DNA of 51,606 nucleotides from Gammaproteobacteria bacterium (GCA_007693855.1 RECU01000057.1:1-51606); one strand, 5' to 3'; shown: positions 8,584-17,658, numbered from the stretch's first letter. The notes: generated by a model not told the origin, from the sequence alone. Program-made: numbers and translations.

Positions 8584-9552
8584 ATGAGCCCGCGCCTCAA
8601 CTGGCAGCGTCAGGGCGGGGACTGGCCGAACCGCGCCTACAGCCGATTTGTCGATGCGGGCGGGGTCCGGTGGCATGTCCAGGTCGCCGGCGAGGGCCCA
8701 CCCATCCTGCTCCTCCACGGCACCGGCGCAGCCACCCATTCGTGGCGCGGAATCCTGCCTCTGCTGGCACGGGAATACACCGTCATCGCGCCCGACCTGC
8801 CCGGCCATGGGTTCACCGACGCCCCGGCCACGCGCCTGGGATTCACATTGCCGGGCATGGCGGCACTCACCGGGGATCTCCTGGCAGCGCTGGACATCAG
8901 CCCGACACTGATCGTCGGTCATTCGGCGGGTGCGGCCATCGCCAGCCGGATGGCCCTTGACGGGTACGCTGCACCCACCCGGCTGATCAGCCTCAATGGC
9001 GCGCTATTGCCGCTGCCCGGGATGCCAGTGCCCCTGTTCCTCGCGGTCGGGCGACTGATGGTGGCCACGCCACTGCTGCCACGGCTGGTCGCGCGGCGAG
9101 CCCTGGATGGCAGGATGGTCGCGAAGCTGATGGACAGCACGGGTTCGGTCATCGACGCCGAAGGCCAGGCCCTCTACCAGCGCCTGGTGAGCAATCCGGC
9201 CCACGTGCGCGACGTCCTGAGCATGATGGCCCACTGGGACCTCCGCGCGCTGCAGCGCGACCTGCCCCGCCTGGCGGTGCCGCTGGTGTTGATCGCCACC
9301 GGCAACGACCGCACGGTCCCGCCGGCGGAATCCGGCCGCGTCAGTCGCCTGGTCCCCGGGTCCCGTCTGGTGGAGCTGCCGGGTCTCGGACACCTGGCGC
9401 ATGAAGAACGCCCGGAGACCTTCGCGAGGATGATCGCGGAGTCAGCCCAGCAGCCTTCGGCGGCCGACAGCACCCAGAATCTCGCAGCAGAGCCATCTTC
9501 CGCGGCAGCCCCCGCGGCAAAATCGCCGCCTCAAGCCTCGCTGGGCGGCTGA
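8584..9552 (+). CDS. bchO: Magnesium chelatase accessory protein BchO (alpha/beta hydrolase)
   Basis: The 322-residue protein has the BchO hallmark N-terminus: WPNRAYSRFVDAGGVRWHVQ followed by LLLHGTGAATHSWR. The nucleophile elbow is GHSAGAAIA, an Asp lies in TGNDRTVPP, and the late His is in LGHLAHEERPE, completing an alpha/beta-hydrolase triad. BchO is linked to magnesium insertion in bacteriochlorophyll synthesis because it usually lies in a bchO-D-I operon. Here bchD and bchI are not adjacent. The last 22 nt overlap the convergent DUF3422 gene, and the tail beyond residue 290 is Ala/Ser/Pro-rich and probably disordered. Confidence 0.9.
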   Translation: MSPRLNWQRQGGDWPNRAYSRFVDAGGVRWHVQVAGEGPPILLLHGTGAATHSWRGILPLLAREYTVIAPDLPGHGFTDAPATRLGFTLPGMAALTGDLLAALDISPTLIVGHSAGAAIASRMALDGYAAPTRLISLNGALLPLPGMPVPLFLAVGRLMVATPLLPRLVARRALDGRMVAKLMDSTGSVIDAEGQALYQRLVSNPAHVRDVLSMMAHWDLRALQRDLPRLAVPLVLIATGNDRTVPPAESGRVSRLVPGSRLVELPGLGHLAHEERPETFARMIAESAQQPSAADSTQNLAAEPSSAAAPAAKSPPQASLGG

Positions 9553-10865
9553 CGCAGCAGGCGCCTGCGCATGGCGCGGATGCTGAAGAAGATCGCCAGC
9601 ACCAGGACCGGGACAGTCAGCCCCATCGTGAGTTCCACGTTGACCGCCACACCGGCTGCGGCCAGGCCCTTGAGCAGAAAGTGCAGCAGCCCGGCGCTGT
9701 AATAGCTGATCACCACCACCGACAGCCCCTCCACGGTCTGCTGCAGGCGCAGCTGCAGGTCGGTGCGCCGGTTCATCGAGGCCAGCAGATCGCGATTCTG
9801 GCGCTCCAGCGCGACGTCGACACGCGTGCGCAGCAGATCCGTCGCCCGGGCGAGACTGCGTGACAGGGCCTCCTGCCGATCCACCACGGACTGGCAGGTG
9901 TGCATCGCCGGCGTGAACCGGCGATCCATGAACTCGCCGATGGTCTGCAGTCCGCTGAGGCGCTCCTCGCGCAGCGCCTGGATCCGGTGCATGACGATGC
10001 TGTGATAGGCGCGCGCGGCGCTGAGCCGGTAGTTGCGTGCCGCACTGGCGCGCGCGAGCTCACTCGCCAGCCCGGCGATCTCATCCAGCAGACCCTGCTG
10101 CTCCTCCAGCGCACACTCACCGGCCATGCGGTCGGTAATGGTCTGCAACCGCTGCTCGATGGCGTTGAGCTCGGGACTGGCCGCCCGGGCCAGGGGAAAC
10201 GCCAGCAGCGCGATCAGCCGATAGGTCTCGATCTCCAGCAGGCGCTGCACCAGGCGTCCGGTGCGCATGGGCGGCAGACCGCGGTCCTGCACCAGCAGAC
10301 GACCGAAGCCGTCACCGTGCAGGCGAAAATCCGTGAACACCAGCGCGCCGCCATCGGCAACGTGACTGCCTGCGACGTTCGGCGTGCGGAACATCTCGAT
10401 GATCTCGTGGACGCCGCGCTGCGGACGACTGGAGGCCTCCAGCGCCAGATGCACACCGGCAATCATGCGGCCGGCGATCGCAGCCAGCCACGCCTCGGGC
10501 ACCTTGTCCAGCGCCACAACATCGAAAGGCTGCAGCCCGTAGGCACTGTAATCGGTGATGAAGAACGTGTAGGTGGAGAACTCGGTGTGGCGCTCCCAGC
10601 GCAGCCGAAAAGATCCGAGTTCGACGCTGTGATGCGTGGCCCCTTCCCTGGGCAAGCGCTGATCGAGCGCCTCACACAGGCGCGCGACATGGGCGCGATC
10701 GGTGGCCGCATCACTGCCAAGCATGGCCAGATGTGAGGCACGCAGGGGCGCGGTGAAGGTCTCGAACGGCCGGGCGTGCAGCTCGGCTGCGACCAGCGTG
10801 CGCTGCGGATGATCCTCCAGGCCGTGCAGCAATTGGGGGGCATCCGAAGGAATACGCTCTTGCAT
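9531..10865 (-). CDS. DUF3422 family membrane-anchored protein
   Basis: The 444-residue protein has the DUF3422 signature: the N-terminal HPQRTLVAAELHARPFE segment, a central alpha/beta region, a long helical coiled-coil stretch (about 260-380) and two C-terminal transmembrane helices (about 385-430). Function is unknown. ATG 10865 follows TAGGAG by 7 nt and is preferred to the GTG six codons upstream. It lies 78 nt downstream of the IPP isomerase on the same strand and may be the last gene of the bchG-bchP train. Its 3' end overlaps bchO tail to tail. Confidence 0.8.
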   Translation of the reverse strand: MQERIPSDAPQLLHGLEDHPQRTLVAAELHARPFETFTAPLRASHLAMLGSDAATDRAHVARLCEALDQRLPREGATHHSVELGSFRLRWERHTEFSTYTFFITDYSAYGLQPFDVVALDKVPEAWLAAIAGRMIAGVHLALEASSRPQRGVHEIIEMFRTPNVAGSHVADGGALVFTDFRLHGDGFGRLLVQDRGLPPMRTGRLVQRLLEIETYRLIALLAFPLARAASPELNAIEQRLQTITDRMAGECALEEQQGLLDEIAGLASELARASAARNYRLSAARAYHSIVMHRIQALREERLSGLQTIGEFMDRRFTPAMHTCQSVVDRQEALSRSLARATDLLRTRVDVALERQNRDLLASMNRRTDLQLRLQQTVEGLSVVVISYYSAGLLHFLLKGLAAAGVAVNVELTMGLTVPVLVLAIFFSIRAMRRRLLRQPPSEA

Positions 10866-10943
10866 TTGGGGGCTCCTACCCACTCGGATCCTGCCGTCCG
10901 CGCCGCACCCGGCCGCCGGTCCAGACCATCATTCAGATCGCGT

Positions 10944-12026
10944 TCAGCTCGCGGGTTCGGCGCGGAATACGCGGCCGCGCAGGGCCTTGACGTTGGCAGC
11001 GCCGCTGCCAAACATGCACACCCGAAGCTCGGTCAGCACCGAGTCGACGAAGGCTGCCAGCGCCGCTTCCGACTCATGTGCACGCAGCAGCATCGGCCTT
11101 GCCATCGAACCGACATCTGCACCCAGGGCCAGCGCCCGCGCCACGTCCATCCCGTCGCGCAGGCCACCACAGGCGATCAGCGGAATATCGGCAGTGACCC
11201 GACGGACGTTCAGGATACTCTGACTGGTCGGAATACCCCACTCCGCAAAGCGCTCACCCAGGATCCGGCGGCGTTCGCTGCGCGCACACAGCGCCTCGAC
11301 GCGGGCCCAGGACGTCCCCCCTGCACCCGCGCAGTCCAACCCCGCGACGCCACACTCGATCAGTCGCCGCGCGGCATTCTCGCTGAGACCGAAGCCGACC
11401 TCACGCGCGAACACTGGAATGCCGTCGGCGCGCAACGCCGTACAGAGCGCCTCGAGGCGCCGAGCGAGACCACGAAAATCCTGGTCGCCCCCCTGGATGG
11501 CCTCCTGAATCGGGTTGAGATGAATGAACAGCGCATCGGCCTCGATCATCTCGACGGCACGCCGGGCCTCGTCCACACCCCAGCCGCGCACCAGCTGGGC
11601 GCCACCGAAGTTCGCGAACAGGGCAATGTCGGGCGCGACATGACGCACTCTGAACCAGCGTGCCCGCGCCGCATCCTCGAGCGCCAGGCGCTGGCTGCCC
11701 ACCCCCATGGCCAGGCCGAAACGCTGAGCCACACGGGCCAGCCGGAGATTGAGCTCGCCGGCCCGTCGCGTGCCGCCGGTCATCGGCGAGATCATCAGCG
11801 GCGCACCCAGGCGCCTGCCGACCAGCGAACAGCTCAGGTCCAGGTGCTCCAGGGAGACTTCAGGCAAGGCATCGTTCTGAAACGTCCAGACCTCGAGCCC
11901 GGTCGACTTTCGGTACTCGACGTCCTCGTACAGGCAGACGTCGAGGTGCTGGCGCTTGGCCGCCGGATCTCGATGCGGCGCCGCAACCGTCTCCTGCGCG
12001 TCATCGACCGGCGAGCGCGCGCTCAC
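10944..12026 (-). CDS. fni: Type 2 isopentenyl-diphosphate delta-isomerase (FMN-dependent)
   Basis: The 360-residue enzyme converts IPP to DMAPP, feeding carotenoid synthesis and the geranylgeranyl tail of bacteriochlorophyll. Type 2 features are visible: KRQHLDVCLYEDVEY at the N-terminus, MISPMTGGT, VGSQRLAL, HLNPIQEAIQGGDQDF (the conserved HLNPxQE motif), VFAREVGFGLS, DCAGAGGTSW and a C-terminal IACGGLRDG phosphate/FMN loop. The GTG at 12026 overlaps the stop of the upstream gene (GTGA), arguing for coupling and against longer readings upstream. Many photosynthesis clusters carry the unrelated type 1 enzyme instead. Confidence 0.92.
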   Translation of the reverse strand: MSARSPVDDAQETVAAPHRDPAAKRQHLDVCLYEDVEYRKSTGLEVWTFQNDALPEVSLEHLDLSCSLVGRRLGAPLMISPMTGGTRRAGELNLRLARVAQRFGLAMGVGSQRLALEDAARARWFRVRHVAPDIALFANFGGAQLVRGWGVDEARRAVEMIEADALFIHLNPIQEAIQGGDQDFRGLARRLEALCTALRADGIPVFAREVGFGLSENAARRLIECGVAGLDCAGAGGTSWARVEALCARSERRRILGERFAEWGIPTSQSILNVRRVTADIPLIACGGLRDGMDVARALALGADVGSMARPMLLRAHESEAALAAFVDSVLTELRVCMFGSGAANVKALRGRVFRAEPAS

Positions 12027-12322
12027 GGGCGGCTCTCCAGCGTCTCTCGCGTCTGGGGTCCGCGCCAGCGCCCGGCGAGATCGAACAGATGGGCGGCCAG
12101 CGCCACCAGCAGCAAGCCGGCCAGCACCGACCAGCCGCTGCCGGTGAGCGCTGCGCGCAGCGCCAGCAGCAGGGCTGCACCCGCAACAAGCATGGGCCAC
12201 AAGGCGCGGGGTGGCACACCGACGCCGCGCCAGTGATACAGCAGCGTCAGCGCGACGGCTTCCAGGGCCATCACAGCCAACACCAGGTCAATGGCCTGCC
12301 CACTTGCGAAGAAGCCGCCCAT
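12023..12322 (-). CDS. Small integral membrane protein, unknown
   Basis: This 99-residue protein has about three hydrophobic helices (roughly 8-25, 35-52 and 58-76) and a charged C-terminus. ATG 12322 is preceded by CGGAGG, though with a short spacer of about 4 nt; a GTG 14 codons upstream is possible. The stop overlaps the isomerase start by 4 nt. Its place between tspO and the isomerase suggests a role in isoprenoid or tetrapyrrole metabolism, but nothing in the sequence shows it. Confidence 0.6.
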   Translation of the reverse strand: MGGFFASGQAIDLVLAVMALEAVALTLLYHWRGVGVPPRALWPMLVAGAALLLALRAALTGSGWSVLAGLLLVALAAHLFDLAGRWRGPQTRETLESRP

Positions 12323-12389
12323 CAGGCCTCCGTGCGCGTGCCCGCCCGCCCCCTGCCGGCGCACGCACGGCCCCTGCAGGCGACGCGAG

Positions 12390-12881
12390 TCAGTTGAAGG
12401 GCGCGTTCAGCTCGACCACGGCGCTGTTCAGCACGCCGGCCACGGTCACCCAGATCAGGTAGGGCAGCAGCAGCAGTGCGATTTTCCATGACGCCCGTGA
12501 CAGCCACCAGATGAGCACCGCGACCGAGGCCCACAGGAAGCTGACTTCGAACAGTGCCCAGTCCGGGCGCTGCAACCGGAAAAACAGCAGACTCCAGAAG
12601 ACATTGAGAAACGCGTTGAACGCGAACAGCACCAGCAGCCATTCGCGGTAGCCACGCTCTGGCCGGCGCTCCCAGGCCTTCACGCCCGCGACCGCGCACA
12701 GCGCGAAAATCACTGTCCACGCTGGACCGAACAAGGCGTCCGGTGGTTTCCAGGACGGCTGTTCCAGCTCGAAATACCATGGCGAGAGGTCGGTCATCAG
12801 CGCACCGACGATGGCGACCGCGAACGCTGCGACCGCCGCCGTGGCGATCGTTTTCCAGCGCCGCGGTCGCGCTGACGTCAT
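12390..12881 (-). CDS. tspO: TspO/MBR family tryptophan-rich sensory protein (CrtK)
   Basis: The 163-residue, five-helix protein carries the TspO signatures: WKPPDALFGPAW in the first loop, NAFLNVFWSLLFF in helix 3 and LLLPYLIWVTVAGVLN in the last helix. TspO of purple bacteria is an outer-membrane protein that binds porphyrins and tunes photosynthesis gene expression to oxygen. Its ATG overlaps the bchP stop (ATGA), so it is cotranscribed with bchG and bchP. Confidence 0.95.
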   Translation of the reverse strand: MTSARPRRWKTIATAAVAAFAVAIVGALMTDLSPWYFELEQPSWKPPDALFGPAWTVIFALCAVAGVKAWERRPERGYREWLLVLFAFNAFLNVFWSLLFFRLQRPDWALFEVSFLWASVAVLIWWLSRASWKIALLLLPYLIWVTVAGVLNSAVVELNAPFN

Positions 12882-14068
12882 GCACGCACCAGACCCAGGA
12901 GATGCGCCATGTCCTTGAAGAAAATACGCACGTGAGCCATCGGCTTGGCGCGCACGAGTTTCTTGTACATATAGGCCTGCCAGGTCAGGTACTGCACGTC
13001 CTCATCGCCGCAGATCGTGACGAACCGCTCGCGGCGCTTGTCGGAGGAGTACCAGAACGACTGCATGATCCCCAGCACCCAGAACACCTTGCCGTGCTTG
13101 CGCATGAAGCGCTTGCGTGCCGTGCGCAGTGCCGAGGCCTTGCCGGTGGCCAGCGCCTCGGCCACCGCCTCGGCGGCCAGGCGACCGCCAAGCATGGCGT
13201 AGTAGATGCCTTCGCCTGACGCCGGGGCCACAATGCCCGCGGCATCGCCGGCGAGCAGTACATCTCGCCCATTGTCCCAGCGCTTCATCGGCTTCAACGG
13301 AATCGGCGCCCCCTCGCGGCGCACGGTTTTCCCGAGATCGAGTCCGGTCGCCTCGCGCAGCTCATCCACGGCCCGGCGCAGCGAAAAGCCTTTCTGCGCG
13401 GACCCGACCCCGACGCTGGTGACATTGCCGTGCGGGAAGACCCAGGCATAGAAATCCGGCGACAGCGAACCGCGGTAGTAGACGTCACAACGGGCACCGT
13501 CGAAGTCACGGGTCCCCTGCGCCGGCGACTCGACGATCTCGTGGTAGGCCGCCACGTACGGCACCTTGTCCGCCCCGGGCACGGTCTGGCGACCGAGCTC
13601 CGAGCGTGCACCGTCCGCGCCGATCACGAACCGGGCACGCACCTGCTGCTCGACGCCTTCGGCATCCCGATACAGAATGATGGCGGTGCCATCGTCATCG
13701 CGCAGAAACTTCTTGAACGTGCCGGTCACCCGGGTCGCCCCGCTGCCTGCCGCACGCTCACGCAGCCACTCGTCGAACACGTCGCGATCGACCATGCCGA
13801 CGAAGCCGTCGCCGACCGGCATGTCGACCTTGCGATCACTCGGCGAGACGATGCGCGCAGCCTTCACCCGGGCGACCAGCAGCGACTCAGGCACGTTGAA
13901 TTCATCGAGCAGAATTGGCGGAATGGCGCCTCCGCAGGGTTTGATGCGCCCCGCCCGATCCAACAGCATGACGTCCTGCCCCGCCTGCGCCAGGTCGTTG
14001 GCGGCGGTTGCCCCCGCCGGTCCACCGCCAATCACGACGGTATCGAATGTCCGCAACTCTGTACTCAT
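12878..14068 (-). CDS. bchP: Geranylgeranyl reductase BchP
   Basis: The 396-residue flavoprotein reduces the geranylgeranyl tail of bacteriochlorophyll a to phytyl. Visible motifs are the dinucleotide fold DTVVIGGGPAGATAA at the N-terminus, KPCGGAIPP near residue 45, RFVIGADGARS and the second FAD contact LLAGDAAGIVAPASGEGI. Length and spacing fit the family. ATG 14068 follows GGAGG by 8 nt; longer upstream readings lack a binding site. It lies between bchG and tspO. Confidence 0.95.
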   Translation of the reverse strand: MSTELRTFDTVVIGGGPAGATAANDLAQAGQDVMLLDRAGRIKPCGGAIPPILLDEFNVPESLLVARVKAARIVSPSDRKVDMPVGDGFVGMVDRDVFDEWLRERAAGSGATRVTGTFKKFLRDDDGTAIILYRDAEGVEQQVRARFVIGADGARSELGRQTVPGADKVPYVAAYHEIVESPAQGTRDFDGARCDVYYRGSLSPDFYAWVFPHGNVTSVGVGSAQKGFSLRRAVDELREATGLDLGKTVRREGAPIPLKPMKRWDNGRDVLLAGDAAGIVAPASGEGIYYAMLGGRLAAEAVAEALATGKASALRTARKRFMRKHGKVFWVLGIMQSFWYSSDKRRERFVTICGDEDVQYLTWQAYMYKKLVRAKPMAHVRIFFKDMAHLLGLVRA

Positions 14069-14135
14069 GCCACGATCCTCCGTTGGCTGCCGCCGCCCGG
14101 GGCCATACCCGCGCAGCGCCGATTCGAACGACACC

Positions 14136-15035
14136 TCACTGCAGACCGCGCAAGGCGACTGCCGTGACCATCATGCCGATCACAAACATGTTGATACCTG
14201 TCAGGTTGTACCAGGGTGCGAGCTCGCGCGGCTGGCCCACCCAACGCCGCATGAAATACACCTGGGCGATCACCAGCGCGCCAATGACGGCGGCATACCC
14301 CGGAACGCCCCAGTGCCAGAGCAGCGCGATCACCACCACCTGCGGCAAGACCATGACCCAACAGGTCAGCAGCGCCGCCATATCGACCCCCAGCTGCACC
14401 GGCAGGGAATCCACACCCATGCGCCGGTCGCCTTCGACGGCCTTGAAATCGTTCACGGTCATGATGCCGTGGGCGCCAATGCTGTAGAGCAGGGCAATCA
14501 CCAGGATCCGTGAGTCCGGAAACACGCCGGTCATGACCACCACACCGGTGAACCAGGGCAGGCCTTCGTAACAGATGGCCACCGCGCCATTGCCCCACCA
14601 GCCATCGCGCTTCAGGCGGACGGGTGGTGCGCTGTACGCCCAGGCCAGCAACAGGCCCACGGCCGCCGCGGCAAGCCCCCAGGGACCGAGGAGCGTCGCC
14701 ACGGCCAGCGACAGCACGGTCCATACGATCGCGATCCACAGGCCCCACTGCCCGGGCACTTGGCCTGACGGAATGGGCCGACCCGGCTCGTTGATGGCAT
14801 CGACGTGACGATCGAACCAGTCGTTGACCACCTGGCTGGTGCCACAGACCAGCGGACCGGCGAGGGCGATACCCACCAGCAGCAGATGCCAGCGTCCCTG
14901 CAGCGGGGCGCCTGCCGAGACTACGCCACAGGCCAGCGCCCACATGGGCGGGAACCAGGTCACCGGCTTCAACAGCCTGAGTACGGCACGGGGCGGAGGC
15001 ACCGTGACGCTCACGGGGGGAGGGAGTTGCGTCAT
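14136..15035 (-). CDS. bchG: Bacteriochlorophyll a synthase BchG
   Basis: The 299-residue, UbiA-family membrane prenyltransferase esterifies bacteriochlorophyllide a with geranylgeranyl diphosphate. The first aspartate-rich motif is NDWFDRHVDAINEPGRPI (about 71-88), and the second loop motif DFKAVEGDRRMGVDSLPVQLG is split between helices 5 and 6. Typical chlorophyll-synthase segments are KPVTWFPPMWA and YEGLPWFTG. About nine helices are present. It is 67 nt upstream of bchP. A weak PpsR-like box lies 4-21 nt before the start codon. Confidence 0.95.
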   Translation of the reverse strand: MTQLPPPVSVTVPPPRAVLRLLKPVTWFPPMWALACGVVSAGAPLQGRWHLLLVGIALAGPLVCGTSQVVNDWFDRHVDAINEPGRPIPSGQVPGQWGLWIAIVWTVLSLAVATLLGPWGLAAAAVGLLLAWAYSAPPVRLKRDGWWGNGAVAICYEGLPWFTGVVVMTGVFPDSRILVIALLYSIGAHGIMTVNDFKAVEGDRRMGVDSLPVQLGVDMAALLTCWVMVLPQVVVIALLWHWGVPGYAAVIGALVIAQVYFMRRWVGQPRELAPWYNLTGINMFVIGMMVTAVALRGLQ

Positions 15036-15038
15036 TGG

Positions 15039-15056
15039 CGTAAACTATCCCTGACA
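15039..15056 (-). promoter_or_regulatory. Weak PpsR-like box before bchG
   Basis: On the minus strand the sequence reads TGT-N12-ACG, one base from the TGT-N12-ACA consensus, and ends 4 nt from the bchG start codon. No full partner box at 8-bp spacing is seen. A single near match can easily be chance. Confidence 0.25.
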
Positions 15057-15116
15057 CCATGGAGCGTCAAGCCACCCGCAGGCACGAGCCCGTCCTCTGG
15101 CCGGCATGCAGATCAC

Positions 15117-16568
15117 TCAGGACTTGCCGTCATCGTCGCCCGCGAGGTCTCCCAGACCGTAACGGCGAAGCTTCACATAGAGACTCTGTCGGCTCAGGCC
15201 GAGCATTTCGGCGGCTGATGCGCGATTGTCCTTGGTGAGCTCGAGCGCCGCCTCGATGCACAGGCGCTCGATCATGTCGGTGCTCTCGCGCACCAGGTCC
15301 TTCAGTGGCACGCGGCCCACCAAGGCGGTCAGTTGCTCGACCGAGCGCGGCAGATCCAGCGGGGTATCGGCTTCCGGGGCGAGGCGCGGCGTCACGTTAC
15401 GGACACTGAAGCCAAGACAGGGCTGCTCGCCACCGGACACCGCGACGGCGGAGATCTCGACATCGGCAACGGAGCCATACTCGCCGTGTAATGAGGTGGC
15501 GAACAGCCGCACTGCCCCGTGTTCCCGCAGGCTGTCCAGCAGCACGTTGAGATCCACGCCGGGGCGGCCCAGCCAGCGGCTCAGCGACTCGCCACGCAGT
15601 TGCTCCTGCGCCGGCATCTGCGCCAGCTCCAGAAACGCCGGGTTGCACAACAGGATGTTGCCCGCAAGGTCGGTGATGACGAAGCCGTCGGGCACCTGCT
15701 CGACCAGTGACAGCAGCGTCGAGGCCATGCCGGTGGGCCGGGCGCCGTTCGACCGCTCCTCGTCACGACCCATCCGCACCAGCAGATAACTCGCGCCGTC
15801 CTGCCGGAAGCTCGACGCCGAGATTTTCAGCTTGGGCCCGCCATCAGCCACCTGCGCGGTCACCGGCTCGATCACCGCCCCGGCACCCACCTGGGCGAAC
15901 ATCCCGGCGACGGCCTTGGCACCCTTGCGATCGAACATGCCCGCCAGGTCCTGGCCAGTGATTTCACGCACACTATGCCCAAGCAGACGCGCAGCGGCAG
16001 GGTTGGCCTCGAGCAGGCGACCGCTCGCCGCGTCCGCAATCGCCACCGCCTCCGAAGAGACCCGAAACAGCAGGCGATAGCGGGTTTCCGCATTGCGCAG
16101 ACGGGCGTACTCGCGCTCCATGGTCTGCTGCGCCTCGACCAGACGCCGTTGCAGGGCGGCCACGCTGCGCAGATCCCGGCCGAGGGCGACCACCGGGCCA
16201 CCCTTGCCCACCTTCAGGGTGGCGTACTGCACGGGAACCGCGTCGCCGCGGGCGGTGGGATGGTTGATGTGCCGCCAGCGCGGCGAGCGCTTCTCGTCAG
16301 CCTCGCGCAGCAGCGCCTCGACCTTGGCCCGACTTTCGCGGGTCACGGTCTCGACCCAGGGTTGCCCCAGCCAGGCGGAATAGCCTTCGTGGCTCAGTTC
16401 GTCGCTGCCGAAGGCGAGGTCGGTAATGATCCCGTCATCATCGAGCACCAGGGTGACGTCCGCGGCCGCGGCGATCAGTGAGGCGGCCTGCTCGTCGCTG
16501 AGCCGTGACAGCCAGCCGCCGGCCCCCCTGAACCGGTCGGCAGCTTCGATGGTGGGACGCTGTTCCAC
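15117..16568 (-). CDS. ppsR: Photosynthesis repressor PpsR/CrtJ
   Basis: The 483-residue regulator has an N-terminal domain (about 20-140), a Gln-rich linker helix (VEAQQTMEREYARLRNAE), two PAS domains (about 160-265 and 280-395) and a Fis-type helix-turn-helix (about 448-471, RASAAEMLGLSRQSLYVKL). PpsR represses bch, crt, puc and puf genes aerobically by binding TGT-N12-ACA pairs. Cysteines are at 308, 384 and 437. Cys437, in IERLCIEAAL beside the DNA-binding domain, matches the redox-sensitive Cys424 of the Rhodobacter protein; I see no counterpart of its Cys251. The GTG start has only a weak binding site, so the exact start is uncertain. Confidence 0.95.
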   Translation of the reverse strand: MEQRPTIEAADRFRGAGGWLSRLSDEQAASLIAAAADVTLVLDDDGIITDLAFGSDELSHEGYSAWLGQPWVETVTRESRAKVEALLREADEKRSPRWRHINHPTARGDAVPVQYATLKVGKGGPVVALGRDLRSVAALQRRLVEAQQTMEREYARLRNAETRYRLLFRVSSEAVAIADAASGRLLEANPAAARLLGHSVREITGQDLAGMFDRKGAKAVAGMFAQVGAGAVIEPVTAQVADGGPKLKISASSFRQDGASYLLVRMGRDEERSNGARPTGMASTLLSLVEQVPDGFVITDLAGNILLCNPAFLELAQMPAQEQLRGESLSRWLGRPGVDLNVLLDSLREHGAVRLFATSLHGEYGSVADVEISAVAVSGGEQPCLGFSVRNVTPRLAPEADTPLDLPRSVEQLTALVGRVPLKDLVRESTDMIERLCIEAALELTKDNRASAAEMLGLSRQSLYVKLRRYGLGDLAGDDDGKS

Positions 16569-16676
16569 GATATCCGATGATCCTGTTGAGGGGAGCGAGC
16601 ATCCGTGCGCCCTCCGGAGTTGACCTTGCGTGGTGCCTGCAGCCGTTCACGGCCGGCACACGCACCTAGTGTTCTG

Positions 16677-17615
16677 TCACGGCAGGACCGCTTTACGGAC
16701 CAGAATCTCCTGCGCCAGCGCCAATGCCCCTTCGGCGTCGGCCGCGGTGGCGTCGGCCCCTACTTCATGGGCAAGGGCAGGGTTGTCGGCAAAGACCCGC
16801 CCACCGACGAGCACCTGGAGATCGGGATTGCGCGAGCATTCGCGCAAACTGGCAATGGCCTCGGCGAGCTCCGGCAGCATGGTGTCGTAGGCGGCGGACA
16901 AGCCGACCACGGCAAACCAGTCGCGCGAAACCATGTCCCGCAACTCCGCCGGCGAGAGTGCGCAGTCCCCCGCGACCTCCCAACCGGCACGCCGGAAGAA
17001 CTCGGCAACCATCAACATGCCGAAAGTGTGCTGCTCTCCCGGCGCCGGGGCGAGCAGCACGCGGGGCGCGCCGACGGCCTCGTCGTCGTACTCGCAGGCA
17101 TGGCTGATCTCGCGCATGACCTGCTGCAGACGGCAAAGACCCACCGTCACCGCCGTGAAATCCACCTGGTCTTCGTCCCACAGTGTGCCCAGACGCCGGG
17201 CGCAGGGCGCCAGCAGCCCGACCAGCAGACCGGGCGGCGCAGCACCCTCGCGAAGCAGGTCCGTGCAGAAGTCGCGCACCGGACCGATCTCGTCCTCGAG
17301 CACCAGATCGGTGAACTGTGCCACGTGTTCCGGCGAGATCTCCGTCGCCACCTCCGGGTGATTGGCGACCCGCCCGTTGGACCCACCATGGGTTCGGTGC
17401 GCCATCATGAGCCGCGGGATGATTTCGCCCTCGATCACGCCGGCCAACCTGCCAAGCCGCTCTGCATCGAGCCTGGTGTGATGCCGACCGTCCGCATCCG
17501 CATCCTGTCCCGTTCCGACCCGCCCGTCAGCCGAACGGCTGTCGCCTTCGTCTCGCCGACGTGCGTCCTTGAGCGACCAGCCTCCCTCAAGCAGTCCCTC
17601 GCGCATGGTTCCCAT
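16677..17615 (-). CDS. ppaA: B12-binding antirepressor PpaA/AerR
   Basis: The 312-residue protein has a disordered N-terminus (1-50), a helical cobalamin-cap domain (about 95-175, with LGTLWDEDQVDFTAVTVGL) and a Rossmann-like B12 domain (about 184-305). His196 in PGEQHTFG corresponds to the histidine that binds cobalamin in AerR. The family modulates PpsR/CrtJ in response to light through B12. It is 108 nt upstream of ppsR on the same strand. ATG 17615 has GGGAGGG upstream and is preferred over ATG 17606. A 17-bp perfect palindrome stands 27 nt before the start. Confidence 0.92.
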   Translation of the reverse strand: MGTMREGLLEGGWSLKDARRRDEGDSRSADGRVGTGQDADADGRHHTRLDAERLGRLAGVIEGEIIPRLMMAHRTHGGSNGRVANHPEVATEISPEHVAQFTDLVLEDEIGPVRDFCTDLLREGAAPPGLLVGLLAPCARRLGTLWDEDQVDFTAVTVGLCRLQQVMREISHACEYDDEAVGAPRVLLAPAPGEQHTFGMLMVAEFFRRAGWEVAGDCALSPAELRDMVSRDWFAVVGLSAAYDTMLPELAEAIASLRECSRNPDLQVLVGGRVFADNPALAHEVGADATAADAEGALALAQEILVRKAVLP

Positions 17616-17641
17616 GGAGTGCCCTCCCCCCTGTCTCTATC

Positions 17642-17658
17642 GGCCGACAGTGTCGGCC
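17642..17658. promoter_or_regulatory. 17-bp perfect palindrome upstream of ppaA
   Basis: GGCCGACA-G-TGTCGGCC is a perfect inverted repeat around one base, 27 nt before the ppaA start. It could be an operator or a hairpin in the ppaA leader. Confidence 0.4.

Noticed and set aside
10776-12236. 486-codon plus-strand open frame
   Set aside because: It lies opposite the IPP isomerase and DUF3422 start, and shows no recognisable fold.
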